From Algoriphagus resistens (lineage in GTDB: Bacteria > Bacteroidota > Bacteroidia > Cytophagales > Cyclobacteriaceae): a DNA stretch of 64,000 nt. Below are positions 44,952 through 53,864 of the stretch, one piece after another. The DNA is taken from positions 62,001-126,000 of the forward strand of contig NZ_LMXN01000015.1 in assembly GCF_001442615.1 (NCBI RefSeq), given 5' to 3'. How positions within the stretch are numbered: the stretch's first letter is position 1; the number at the start of each line of letters is the position of its first letter. The notes beneath the pieces were generated by a model. It was not told where the DNA came from. It saw only the letters and a list, made by a program, of their open reading frames with translations, and searched no databases. The position numbers and the translations under genes are program-made.

Positions 44952-46607
44952 TTAAATATTTCTTCCCGTATTGATCACATTCACACCGTCGAAGCGGGTG
45001 GTAGAACTACCGTGTGAAACTGCGGATGACTGCGATGGCTGACCTTTCCCGTCAAAGAAAGAACCAAAAAATCTATAGTCATCTTTGTCGCAAATCTGGG
45101 AACAGGAATTCCAGAATTCCTGAGTATTGGACTGATAAGCCACATCTTCCAGCATACCTGCAATTTCACCATTTTTGATTTCATAGAATAACTGACCTCC
45201 AAACTGGAAGTTATACCGCTGCTGATCGATAGAATAAGATCCACGTCCGAGGATATAAATGCCTTTTTCCACATTCTTGATCATTTCAGCAGGACTTAGT
45301 TTCTCCGTACCTGGACGTAAAGAAACATTCGGCATACGCTGGAACTGGACGGAGCTCCAATTATCCGCAAAGCAGCAGCCATGGGATTCCTTTTCTCCCA
45401 AAATCCCCACCTGGTCACGAATGGCCTGATAATTCACCAGCACACCGTTTTTAATCAGATCCCATTCCTTGGTTTTGACACCTTCATCATCATAACCTGT
45501 ATTTCCAAGGGAAAAAGGCTGGGTCTTGTCCGCAACTATATTTACTTGGTCAGAACCGTATTTAAAATCACCTGATTTCCACTTGTCCAATGTAGCGAAG
45601 CTAGTTCCTGCATAATTCGCTTCATAACCAAGTACCCGATCCAACTCAAGAGGATGTCCTACCGATTCGTGGATTGTCAACCCCAAGTGATCAGGATCCA
45701 ATACCAAATCATATTTACCCGGTATCACAGACTTTGCAGCAATTTTCTCCTGGGCGTGTTTGGCAGCCTCGCTGGCATCTTCTACGATGTCATAGGTATT
45801 TTTGTAACTGTTGAAGCCTGCCGGATTCATGATTTTGTCTTCTGCCAGACCATCCATGTACTCATACCCCATTCCCATGGGAGCACTAAGCGCCTGTCTG
45901 GTCCGGAAACCTCCGGATTCTTTATTTACCGCCGTCACAGTGAAGGTAGGCCAGATTCTATGGATATCCTGATCGATGTACGAGCCATCAGTGGAAGCGA
46001 AATACTTCTGCTCATTGATCATAAACAGTGCGGAATTGACAAAAGCCGCTCCATTGTCTATTGCGGCATTATTTGCCTTCAACAAAAGATCAATCTTTTC
46101 TTTCACGGGAATCTCCAATGCATTCTTTCTGATTGGGGTATTCCAAGTCACTTCTCCGTGACCCGGTTCAGGAGCAAGTTCCACTGGCTCTTTCTGAAGC
46201 TTGGAATTTGCTTTGGCTATAGCCACTGCATTTTCGGCGCATTTCTTAATTCCATCAGGTGAGACATCAGAAGTGGACGAAAAGCCCCACGTACCATTGG
46301 CAATTACCCTAATCCCAACACCAAAGGTCTCTCCGTTGGAGATATTCTGGACATTTTTGTCACGGGTGAACAAATTTTGTCTTAGGTATCTTCCGATTCT
46401 TACATCGGTGTAGGCCGCTCCCTTCGCCTTAGCTGAATTTAAGGCAATATCAGCCAGAACTTTTTTGGCAGCAGCATCGATTCCCGGTTCGAGCAATCGC
46501 TCTGCAGAGACAGGATTCCCCATCATGACAAGTCCCGAAGTGGCCAGGGCACCGAGCCCCATTCCGGAAAGGTGGATAAAATCTCTTCTTTTCATCTTAG
46601 ATTTCAA
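44952..46607 (-). CDS. tldD: TldD-like metallopeptidase with a Tat signal
   Basis: 551 residues. The N-terminus KRRDFIHLSGMGLGALATSG (R7-R8) is a twin-arginine signal ending near NPVSA, so the protein is probably exported in folded form. The zinc motif HESVGH (H313, E314, H318) is the TldD-type HExxxH site. Downstream are GNTGYDDEGVKTKEW and the glycine-rich ILGRGSYSIDQQRYNFQFGG. It is upstream of a TldE-like partner that has no signal, which raises the question of whether the dimer travels as one unit. Substrate peptides are unknown. Confidence 0.92.
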   Translation of the reverse strand: MKSKMKRRDFIHLSGMGLGALATSGLVMMGNPVSAERLLEPGIDAAAKKVLADIALNSAKAKGAAYTDVRIGRYLRQNLFTRDKNVQNISNGETFGVGIRVIANGTWGFSSTSDVSPDGIKKCAENAVAIAKANSKLQKEPVELAPEPGHGEVTWNTPIRKNALEIPVKEKIDLLLKANNAAIDNGAAFVNSALFMINEQKYFASTDGSYIDQDIHRIWPTFTVTAVNKESGGFRTRQALSAPMGMGYEYMDGLAEDKIMNPAGFNSYKNTYDIVEDASEAAKHAQEKIAAKSVIPGKYDLVLDPDHLGLTIHESVGHPLELDRVLGYEANYAGTSFATLDKWKSGDFKYGSDQVNIVADKTQPFSLGNTGYDDEGVKTKEWDLIKNGVLVNYQAIRDQVGILGEKESHGCCFADNWSSVQFQRMPNVSLRPGTEKLSPAEMIKNVEKGIYILGRGSYSIDQQRYNFQFGGQLFYEIKNGEIAGMLEDVAYQSNTQEFWNSCSQICDKDDYRFFGSFFDGKGQPSQSSAVSHGSSTTRFDGVNVINTGRNI

Positions 46608-47121
46608 TTGATCTCTTGGTTAAAGTTTATGGTTTATATTTCTACTGATGTTATTGGGTTTACTAGTTTTTCTCAAAGTACTTCTATCTCTGGATTAAGC
46701 AAAATAAAAATACAGACTCGGTAAATTTGCAGGGTATGAACCGGAATATCCCTGTTGAAAATTTCAAAAGTCCATTTTTTGAACCCATAGGTTACGAATT
46801 TTACAAAAATAAACCAGCCGCATAAACTGTACTGAACCCTTACTCTTATTAAGACACCAGGCCTAGTTGAAATCCTGTTTTGGGAGTTTGTCCTGACCGG
46901 TGTAAACATCGCTCCAACACATCCTCAAACTAAAGAGCCAGCCTTAAGCTTTCCATTTTATCCTAAGATAGCCGACCATATCAAGAAACGAAAGAATTTC
47001 AAATAAAACCAATTTTTAATATTTTTACATAATATCAATAATTATTGGCTAGTTTTTAAACCATTATTTTAAATAACACTGAAATATTTTCAGATTTATA
47101 CTAATTTTTTACCCTATATTT

Positions 47122-47129
47122 TAAATTTG
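47122..47129 (+). promoter_or_regulatory. Candidate Bacteroidota -7 promoter element
   Basis: TAAATTTG matches the TAnnTTTG consensus of Bacteroidota sigma-A promoters exactly. A good TTTG -33 box at the right distance is not obvious, so this is weak. It would give a leader of about 210 bases for the SusC mRNA. Confidence 0.25.
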
Positions 47130-47294
47130 GTAAAACCACTCATGTAAATCCATTGTGGATTTTTAGAGCTCCAGCCAAATTAAATTTCTTCCACTAATTT
47201 ATTTTTTCTCAAAAAAAAGGGAAGCAGCCCATTTTCAAAATTTATTATTGAGGCAGGTATTTAGTTCTCAAATCTGTAAAATAACCAAGATTTC

Positions 47295-47317
47295 AATTCT
47301 ATTTTTTCAATAGAATT
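47295..47317 (+). promoter_or_regulatory. Perfect hairpin just upstream of the SusC start codon
   Basis: AATTCTATT-TTTTC-AATAGAATT: 9-base arms and a 5-base loop, ending 28 bases before the ATG. It lies where ribosomes bind in the leader, so it could control translation; it could also be a dyad operator. Confidence 0.4.
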
Positions 47318-47345
47318 AGCCTATTAATAACCAAATCACAACCAT

Positions 47346-50300
47346 ATGAAAAAACTTAGACTAATTCTTCTATTGACACTTTTGTCGGGGGGAAGCCTTT
47401 TCGGTCAGTCAATGACAATCACCGGGAAGGTAGAATCCTCAGAGGACGGGCTTCCAATACCCGGAGCAAGCATCCAAATCAAAGGAACTACCAATGGGGC
47501 TATAACTGATTTAGATGGAAACTATTCCATCTCAGTCCCGGGAGCATCTTCAGTACTGATATATTCATTTGTCGGTCACGCTACCGTAGAGGAAACTGTG
47601 GGAACCAGATCAACAATTGATGTATCCCTGAACCCCTCTGTTAGCGACTTAGGAGAAGTAATCGTCACGGGTGTTGCCGTAGGTACTCCCACGAAAAAAT
47701 TGGGTTTTGCCATTGGCAAAGTAGACAAAGAGCTGCTACAAGAAGCCCCGGCAACTGATCCCGGAAATGCTATCCGTGGAAAAGTTTCAGGAGTTCAGAT
47801 TGTACAAGGGACCGGAAGACCGGGAACTGCCCCCTCTATTCGGCTTAGGGGAGTGACTGCTATTTCAGGAAGCCAGCAACCGCTAATTATAGTAGATGGT
47901 GTAATCACACAAGGGAGCTTGGCAGACATCAATATGAATGATGTCGAAAGCGTTGAAGTCCTGAAAGGAGCCGCTGCCTCATCACTTTATGGTTCTATGG
48001 CCGGAAACGGAGTAATACAGATTATCACCAAAAGAGGGGCTGAACGGGAAGGTGTGACCAGGATAACTTTACGTCAGGAAATAGGAAATAGCTACCTGGC
48101 AAATCAAGTCCCCCTGTCCTATCATCACAGATATCAGCTGAACCCTGACGGAAGCTATGTATTGACCAATCCCAACAACCCCAACACCCGGGTTGAGGAG
48201 GCGGATGGGATCATGGACAATGAGTATCCTCAAATATTTAATAATCAGGAATTACTGTTTAAGGCCCAACCATTCTACACTACCAATGTGTCTGTTGCAA
48301 ACACAGGTTCAAAGACAAACTTCTTTCTGGGTTTTGAAAATCTGAACCAGGGAGGGATTGTAGTGGATATGCCCGCATACAAAAGGCAGAGTTTACGTCT
48401 GAATGTAGATCACCAACTTACGGACAAAATCAAACTGACAAGCAGTACACTCTATGTCAATTCGGATAGCCCAAACAATGGCGAAAATGGACAAAGCGGC
48501 TTGTTTTACCCTGTTCTAGCCCATGAACCTGATCAGGATTTGTTCGCCAACAGGGATGGAGGTGTATTACCGAGGTCTCAGAGCAATCTACAGAATCCTT
48601 TATATGAGGTGCGCAACAGGTTTTTCAGAAGAGACAGAAGGAGGTTGCTTCAAAATATTCAAGCAAATTATAAAATCCTCAACTGGCTTAGTTTAGAAGG
48701 ACAATACTCTATGGACAGGGAGTGGAATACCAACGAAAACTATACTCCTAAGGGATATGTCACACAGAATAGGCCAGAAGGGGGGCTTGGCTCACTTTCA
48801 CAGACTTGGAGAAACAAAAGTGCCGAAGTTGTTACCGCATCAGCGTATGCCCAAAAGAAATTTGGAGATTGGAATTCACTGCTGACGCTCAGGTATCAAT
48901 TTGAGAAATATACTGATGAAAGAACTGATATTGAAGGTTCCAATTTCGCTGTCATTGACATTCCCAGATTTACAAATGTAGACCCAAGCACCTTAGATGT
49001 AACCAATTCAATAACAGACATTCGAGCTGAAAATTTATTTCTGAATTTGGGGCTGGACTATAAGGATAAGTACATATTTGAAGGATTAATAAGAAGAGAT
49101 GGTTCTTCACTATTTGGAGAGGATGAGCGGTATCAATTATTCTATCGTGGAACCGCAGCATACAGGTTGTCTGAAGACATACAAATACCAGGATTTCAGG
49201 AACTTAAATTAAGAGCCTCCTATGGAACATCTGGGGCTAGACCTCGGTTTGAAGCACAATATGAAACATTTGACTTAGACCGAGGTGTTGCCTCAAAAGA
49301 CGTATTGGGCAACAGAGCGCTAAAACCTTCAAAAATCGGAGAATTTGAAGTTGGTATTAATGCTACTTTCTTCAATAAATGGACTTTTGAGTTTAATTAT
49401 GCCAACATCAAAGCGGATGATCAGATATTGGAAGTACCTCTTTCCAGTGTTGCAGGTTTCAGTTCTCAGTGGCAAAATGCCGGTACTGTACGAACTCATG
49501 CCTATGAGTTTAGCCTAGGTTCATTTTTGATTGAAAGAACAGATTTCTCCTGGAACTTCAATATCGTTGCGAGCAATTCCAAGTCCACAGTGGAGTACCT
49601 TGGAGTACCAACTATACTTCGCGGTGATGGAATAACCAGCGGCATGTTCAGAATAGCCGAAGGAGAACAATTTGGTGTTATGTATGGGAACGTGTTTGCA
49701 GAATCCGCAAGTGATTTTATTTTAGACAACGATGGTTTTATAACCAATATATCAGGCTATCTGCCAAATTCTGAATCCAATAAGACTCCTGCAGATTTTG
49801 AGCAAAACTCAGATGGGTATATGGTTGCAGCAGGTACAGAAAATACCTCAGCTGAATCCGCTACGATTTTATATGATCCTACAACGGGCCAAAAGCTTGA
49901 TGCAAAAATAGGAAATAGCGCACCCGATTTGATAGTAGGATTAACCAATACACTTCGCTATAAGAATCTATCACTATTCGTACTCTTAGATGCACAAATA
50001 GGTGGGGATATTTACAATTCTTCCAAGCAAAATCTCTACTTCCAGGAACGTCATGGGGATCTGGACCAATTCGGTAAGCCTGAAGGTCAGCGCAAATCAG
50101 TGCCTTATTACTCAGGTGCTACCAGTTTGTATAACGGTGCTGCACCTTCAAAACATTTTGTGGAAAAGGCTACTTATATGAAGCTCCGCGAGATAGCCTT
50201 GACCTATAGAATTGATGAGTCCATGATGAATACAATAGGAATAGGAAAAGTCTTCCATGATGCAAAATTTTCTCTTATAGGCAGAAACCTCCTGACGTTT

Positions 50301-50429
50301 ACAGACTATACAGGCTTTGACCCAGAAGTTGCTTCGCTCAGTGCCGATGATCCTACGACTTTCAGATCTGATTCCTATGTATATCCAATGTTCAGAACAT
50401 TTACTGCCGCCATTGAATTAAGGTTCTAA
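47346..50429 (+). CDS. SusC/RagA-family TonB-linked outer-membrane transporter
   Basis: 1027 residues. Signal peptide at 1-20 (ending LFGQ). A carboxypeptidase-regulatory-like domain lies at about 24-97 (TITGKVESSEDGLPIPGASI, GTTNGAITDLDGNYSI), then a TonB-box-like segment (LGEVIVTG) and a plug domain with the SusC signature (IRLRGVTAISGSQQPLIIVDGV; LKGAAASSLYGSMAGNGVI). The C-terminal beta barrel ends FTAAIELRF. With the SusD-like lipoprotein 18 bases downstream it forms a lid-and-channel pair that imports glycans or peptides. No glycoside hydrolase, protease or sensor gene is adjacent, so the substrate cannot be inferred. Confidence 0.95.
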   Translation: MKKLRLILLLTLLSGGSLFGQSMTITGKVESSEDGLPIPGASIQIKGTTNGAITDLDGNYSISVPGASSVLIYSFVGHATVEETVGTRSTIDVSLNPSVSDLGEVIVTGVAVGTPTKKLGFAIGKVDKELLQEAPATDPGNAIRGKVSGVQIVQGTGRPGTAPSIRLRGVTAISGSQQPLIIVDGVITQGSLADINMNDVESVEVLKGAAASSLYGSMAGNGVIQIITKRGAEREGVTRITLRQEIGNSYLANQVPLSYHHRYQLNPDGSYVLTNPNNPNTRVEEADGIMDNEYPQIFNNQELLFKAQPFYTTNVSVANTGSKTNFFLGFENLNQGGIVVDMPAYKRQSLRLNVDHQLTDKIKLTSSTLYVNSDSPNNGENGQSGLFYPVLAHEPDQDLFANRDGGVLPRSQSNLQNPLYEVRNRFFRRDRRRLLQNIQANYKILNWLSLEGQYSMDREWNTNENYTPKGYVTQNRPEGGLGSLSQTWRNKSAEVVTASAYAQKKFGDWNSLLTLRYQFEKYTDERTDIEGSNFAVIDIPRFTNVDPSTLDVTNSITDIRAENLFLNLGLDYKDKYIFEGLIRRDGSSLFGEDERYQLFYRGTAAYRLSEDIQIPGFQELKLRASYGTSGARPRFEAQYETFDLDRGVASKDVLGNRALKPSKIGEFEVGINATFFNKWTFEFNYANIKADDQILEVPLSSVAGFSSQWQNAGTVRTHAYEFSLGSFLIERTDFSWNFNIVASNSKSTVEYLGVPTILRGDGITSGMFRIAEGEQFGVMYGNVFAESASDFILDNDGFITNISGYLPNSESNKTPADFEQNSDGYMVAAGTENTSAESATILYDPTTGQKLDAKIGNSAPDLIVGLTNTLRYKNLSLFVLLDAQIGGDIYNSSKQNLYFQERHGDLDQFGKPEGQRKSVPYYSGATSLYNGAAPSKHFVEKATYMKLREIALTYRIDESMMNTIGIGKVFHDAKFSLIGRNLLTFTDYTGFDPEVASLSADDPTTFRSDSYVYPMFRTFTAAIELRF

Positions 50430-50447
50430 TTCTAAATTCCATCAATT

Positions 50448-51956
50448 ATGAAAAAATCACTAAGAATATATTTGGGTACAATACTGACTGGCACCATGCT
50501 TATAACTGCCTGTGCCGATCTGGATGTAGAAAACCTAAACAATCCCAATACTGACAAAGTACTAGCCACACCTGATGACTTAAAAGGTGTTGTGGGAGGT
50601 GCATTTTCAGATCTCTATGGTCTTTTTAGTGCATATAGAGGCCAGGTAAACCTAGAACATACTGCTGACCATACAACTATGACAAACAACGTCAGCAACT
50701 GGTGGTCTGAATTCAAAGTAGAGCCTAGGCCCCAATTTGCCAACAGTTTAGCCAATTCAAACAGAGCTGGGATCATAGACAACCCTTTTAGACTAACCAA
50801 TTCAGCTATTTCCTCAGCCATAGATGTAATCAGACTAATTGAAAATGATGGAATAGAAATCGGCCCTGATGGATCAGAGACCGAAATGGTACTGGCATCT
50901 GCCTATTTTGCAAAGGGTATGGCAGAAGGCTATCTCGCCTCTACTTATGATCAAGGGTACGTGGTAGACAAAGACACAGAACTCACCTCAATTGAGCTAT
51001 CCCCTTACGATGCTGTAATGGACATGGCATTGGCTGACCTGGATAAAGTGATCCAGCTAGCCTCTTCCAATACTTTCCAATTAGACCCGACATTCATCAA
51101 TACGCCGTCTCCAATGGGAAGCACCGAGCTTGCCGGGCTGGCAAGTACTTACTCAGCCCATTTTATGATGACTAGAAGCCGGACAAAAGCACAAAATGAT
51201 GCAAATGACTGGGAAAAAATCAAAGAACTAGCCCAAGGTGGTATTACTGACGATTATATTATCGTGCAGGATGGCTCCAACTGGAGCAATTCATTTGTTG
51301 AAATTTCTGGGCTGGATTGGTATTTTAGAATTGACCATAGAATCATCCGGATTTTTGATCCTTCTTTTCCAAAAAGATATCCATTGGAAGCAACAGCTTT
51401 GTTACCTCCTGCTACTACTGATGACAAAAGGCTGGAATTATATTTCTTTTATGAAGAAGATATGTCCCGATTCAACCTTACACGAGGTGCACAATTGAGA
51501 AGCAATTACAGAATAGGCAGATGGGATGAATTTTATAGAGCGGGAGGAATTGGCCCTATCCCTTATTTCTTCGATTATATCAATCAACTAATCATAGCCG
51601 AGGCAGAAGTGATGACAGGAAATACGCAAGCAGCGATTGATATCCTAAATGAAGGAAATAGAGTTACTGTCGGCGGATTAGAACCTCTTCCAAGCACACT
51701 ATCTGACCAGGAAGTACTGCAAACAATCTGGGACGAACGGGATATCGAAGTTTGTAGAACGGATTGGGCAATTCCTTTCATGGATGCAAGGCGAAGAGGT
51801 ATTCTACAAAGAGGAGTATTACTTCACTTTCCTGTGCCTATCACGGAGATGCTTGTACTCGGTCTTCCTGAATACACATTTGGAGGTCAGTCTGCAGCGG
51901 ATGGGGTAAATACCTCTGACGGTGAGGGAGCATGGTACACCCCACCTGGCTTGTAA
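50448..51956 (+). CDS. SusD/RagB-family surface lipoprotein
   Basis: 502 residues. Lipoprotein signal with the acceptor cysteine C22 (LITAC), then DLDVENLNNPNTDKVLATPDDL, which is typical of SusD N-termini. The helical TPR-like core continues through LASAYFAKGMAEGYLASTYD and LNEGNRVTVGG, with the late segment IWDERDIEVCRTDWAIPF. It binds substrate at the surface and closes over the SusC channel. It follows SusC directly and is followed by a strong terminator, so the unit holds only these two genes. Confidence 0.93.
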   Translation: MKKSLRIYLGTILTGTMLITACADLDVENLNNPNTDKVLATPDDLKGVVGGAFSDLYGLFSAYRGQVNLEHTADHTTMTNNVSNWWSEFKVEPRPQFANSLANSNRAGIIDNPFRLTNSAISSAIDVIRLIENDGIEIGPDGSETEMVLASAYFAKGMAEGYLASTYDQGYVVDKDTELTSIELSPYDAVMDMALADLDKVIQLASSNTFQLDPTFINTPSPMGSTELAGLASTYSAHFMMTRSRTKAQNDANDWEKIKELAQGGITDDYIIVQDGSNWSNSFVEISGLDWYFRIDHRIIRIFDPSFPKRYPLEATALLPPATTDDKRLELYFFYEEDMSRFNLTRGAQLRSNYRIGRWDEFYRAGGIGPIPYFFDYINQLIIAEAEVMTGNTQAAIDILNEGNRVTVGGLEPLPSTLSDQEVLQTIWDERDIEVCRTDWAIPFMDARRRGILQRGVLLHFPVPITEMLVLGLPEYTFGGQSAADGVNTSDGEGAWYTPPGL

Positions 51957-52003
51957 TCCAACAGCAGGTTTCAGCATCCTGATTAACCAATGCTGGTAAA
52001 AGC

Positions 52004-52043
52004 AAATGCGTTGTGCCTTTTATTGGTACAACGCATTTTTTTT
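52004..52043. terminator. Strong rho-independent terminator after the SusC/SusD pair
   Basis: Arms AAATGCGTTGTGCC / GGTACAACGCATTT (13 of 14 pairs, the odd one a G-U type) with a 7-base loop, continuing into a run of eight Ts. It lies between convergent genes, and the A-run on the other strand means it can also stop transcription from the AlkB-like gene. Confidence 0.9.
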
Positions 52044-52046
52044 CCA

Positions 52047-52655
52047 TCACCTATCAATCGTCCGAAAGGTCAAGTTGACCCTTGGCTTAGAAACTACCTT
52101 GGTTGGAGGAAGTCTATGCATCCAATGCGTCTGGGTAGTTCCCTTCATCACCAGCAGACTCCCGTTTTCCAAGATTTGCGAAACAGTCTCTTTTGAGACT
52201 TTATGCTTGAAAGCAAACTTGCGTTCAGCTCCAAAACTCACTGAAGCAATGGCTCCATTCTTTTTCAAATCTGTTTCTCCATCACTATGCCAGGCCATTC
52301 CCTCACTCCCATTGTGGTATAGATTCAGCAGGCAGGAATTGAACGTCTCCCCCGTTTTGGTTTCCACCAGTCCCTTCAGTTCCAACAATTCCCTGGTCCA
52401 GGGTAAGGCAGTTTTCGTATGGTTAGAATAGGTGTATTCAAACGGAATTTCTGCATACCATGCAACTTTCCGCTTGGTTTCAATGCGCTTTCCAAAAATA
52501 ACAGCCACATCATTCTTCCATTGAATCTGATTCAATAAATAATCAAGGTAGCTCATCGCCTGAATAGTGGGCATAATCTTGCCATAGTAATTCACTGTGC
52601 CATCCTTGGGCAACAGATTTATATTCTCGATTAAATCCTTATTGAATAAATCCAT
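52047..52655 (-). CDS. alkB: AlkB-like 2-oxoglutarate/Fe(II) dioxygenase
   Basis: 202 residues. The iron site is H123 and D125 (AWHSDGETDL) with H180 (HWMHRLP); the 2-oxoglutarate arginine is in PRVNLTFRTI. The preceding NSCLLNLYHNGSEGM is the typical AlkB strand. AlkB-type enzymes remove methyl groups from 1-methyladenine and 3-methylcytosine in DNA or RNA. The sequence is closer to ALKBH2/3-like bacterial relatives than to E. coli AlkB. It lies 9 bases downstream of an Ada-like gene, giving an ada-alkB type repair unit. Confidence 0.92.
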   Translation of the reverse strand: MDLFNKDLIENINLLPKDGTVNYYGKIMPTIQAMSYLDYLLNQIQWKNDVAVIFGKRIETKRKVAWYAEIPFEYTYSNHTKTALPWTRELLELKGLVETKTGETFNSCLLNLYHNGSEGMAWHSDGETDLKKNGAIASVSFGAERKFAFKHKVSKETVSQILENGSLLVMKGTTQTHWMHRLPPTKVVSKPRVNLTFRTIDR

Positions 52656-52664
52656 GTTTTTCTG

Positions 52665-53537
52665 TTATTCTTCTCCGTTCAGCTGGGCAGCTTCCCAACC
52701 GATAATTGCTGATTTTCTGGTATTGCCCCACATGTAGCCACCTAGTTTACCGGTAGACTGAATCACGCGATGGCAGGGAATCAGGAAAGCAACAGGATTA
52801 CTGCCGATGGCAGTTCCAATAGCGCGGGAAGCTTTTGGTTTATCTATTTCCGTGGCGATACTACCATACGTTGTGAGATTCCCCTGCGGTATCTTTAGCA
52901 GTGCCTCCCAGACTTTCAATTGGAAGGGAGTGCCATGCAAATGCAATTTGATCTGGTTGAGTTTACTCCAATCATGATGAAAAATAAACAAGGCTTCCTG
53001 CTGAATTTCATCCACTAATTGATTGTACTTTGCATTTGGAAAACGGGCTTTCATCAACGCTTCCCCTTCTGTTTGGTCGGCAAAAAAAGCTAAATGACAA
53101 ATCCCCTTTCCCGTAGAAGCCACAATGATTTCTCCAAATGGGCTTTCTGCAAAGCTGTAATTGATATGGAGGTTTTCTCCACCATTCTTGAATTCCCCGG
53201 GAGTCATTCCTTCTATTTTCACAAATAAATCATGAAGCCTTCCGGTTCCGGATAGCCCCGTTTCCTGCGCAGTATCAAAGAGGGTCGCTTCTTTCCCCTG
53301 CAAAAGCTGCTTGGCATATTCCACGCTCAGATACTGCATGAATTTTTTGGGGCTTACTCCTGCCCAATCACTAAACATCCGCTGGAAATGAAAAGGACTC
53401 AGATGCACCTGCTCTGCAATCTGCTCAAGAGATGGCTGGCTTTTAAAATTGGATTGGATATAACCAATTGCTTCGGCAATCCGCTTATAATTAATTGATT
53501 GGCTCGCGTTCATATTTTGAATACTTAGGTTACTCAA
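52665..53537 (-). CDS. Ada-like protein: AraC HTH fused to O6-methylguanine-DNA methyltransferase
   Basis: 290 residues. An AraC-type HTH domain (about 20-115: IQSNFKSQPSLEQIAEQVHL and FQRMFSDWAGVSPKKFMQYL) is fused to an alkyltransferase domain (about 128-285) with the active-site motif PCHRV (acceptor cysteine C255) and the preceding SRAIGTAIGSNP. Compared with E. coli Ada it lacks the N-terminal zinc/methylphosphotriester domain, so it probably cannot sense methylphosphotriesters in the Ada way. The AlkB-like gene follows on the same strand. Confidence 0.93.
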   Translation of the reverse strand: MSNLSIQNMNASQSINYKRIAEAIGYIQSNFKSQPSLEQIAEQVHLSPFHFQRMFSDWAGVSPKKFMQYLSVEYAKQLLQGKEATLFDTAQETGLSGTGRLHDLFVKIEGMTPGEFKNGGENLHINYSFAESPFGEIIVASTGKGICHLAFFADQTEGEALMKARFPNAKYNQLVDEIQQEALFIFHHDWSKLNQIKLHLHGTPFQLKVWEALLKIPQGNLTTYGSIATEIDKPKASRAIGTAIGSNPVAFLIPCHRVIQSTGKLGGYMWGNTRKSAIIGWEAAQLNGEE

Positions 53538-53864
53538 AAGTAGAACGATTCATACTATGTCAAAACCCAAATCTTGCGCAGTTTTTCCAATATACAAAGC
53601 TATTTTACTCCCTCTTCACCTTTAGCTCCCGCTTCTGGAGATGCAAGGTAGCTTCATAAAAAACGTTTGCTTAAAAGTGTCATGACTTGGACCAATCGTA
53701 ATGAAGTGCCCAGACGGCCATAAAAAAAACTTTATGACAATCAGCTTCCTATATTACAACCACTCCAGAGTTGCCCTGCGCCCCCCCGCTCCCCATAATT
53801 AAATAGACACTTTTAAAAGCCGTCCATAAAGCATGAAAGGCTTAATTATGCAGAAACAAAAACC
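53538..53864. other. Intergenic gap with a spaced inverted repeat
   Basis: A 327-base region without a gene. TTAAAAGTGTC (53671-53681) and GACACTTTTAA (53806-53816) are perfect 11-base inverted arms 124 bases apart. The span between them includes a C-run (53781-53787). It may be the remains of a small non-autonomous element. Near 53818-53843 is a weak AAGCC/GGCTT hairpin that could end the cystathionine gamma-synthase mRNA. Confidence 0.4.

Larger units (their letters stand above)
46608..47345. other. 738-base AT-rich divergent region between TldD and SusC genes
   Basis: No gene is supported; the minus-strand frame at 46673-46909 has no protein character. The right half is very AT-rich and contains a candidate Bacteroidota promoter element (47122-47129) and a perfect hairpin close to the SusC start (47295-47317). 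The long leader suggests post-transcriptional or regulator-based control of the SusC/SusD pair. No sigma/anti-sigma genes are adjacent. Confidence 0.5.

Noticed and set aside
46673-46909. 78-codon frame in the TldD-SusC gap
   Set aside because: Composition is not protein-like, no motif is visible, and it sits in AT-rich non-coding sequence.
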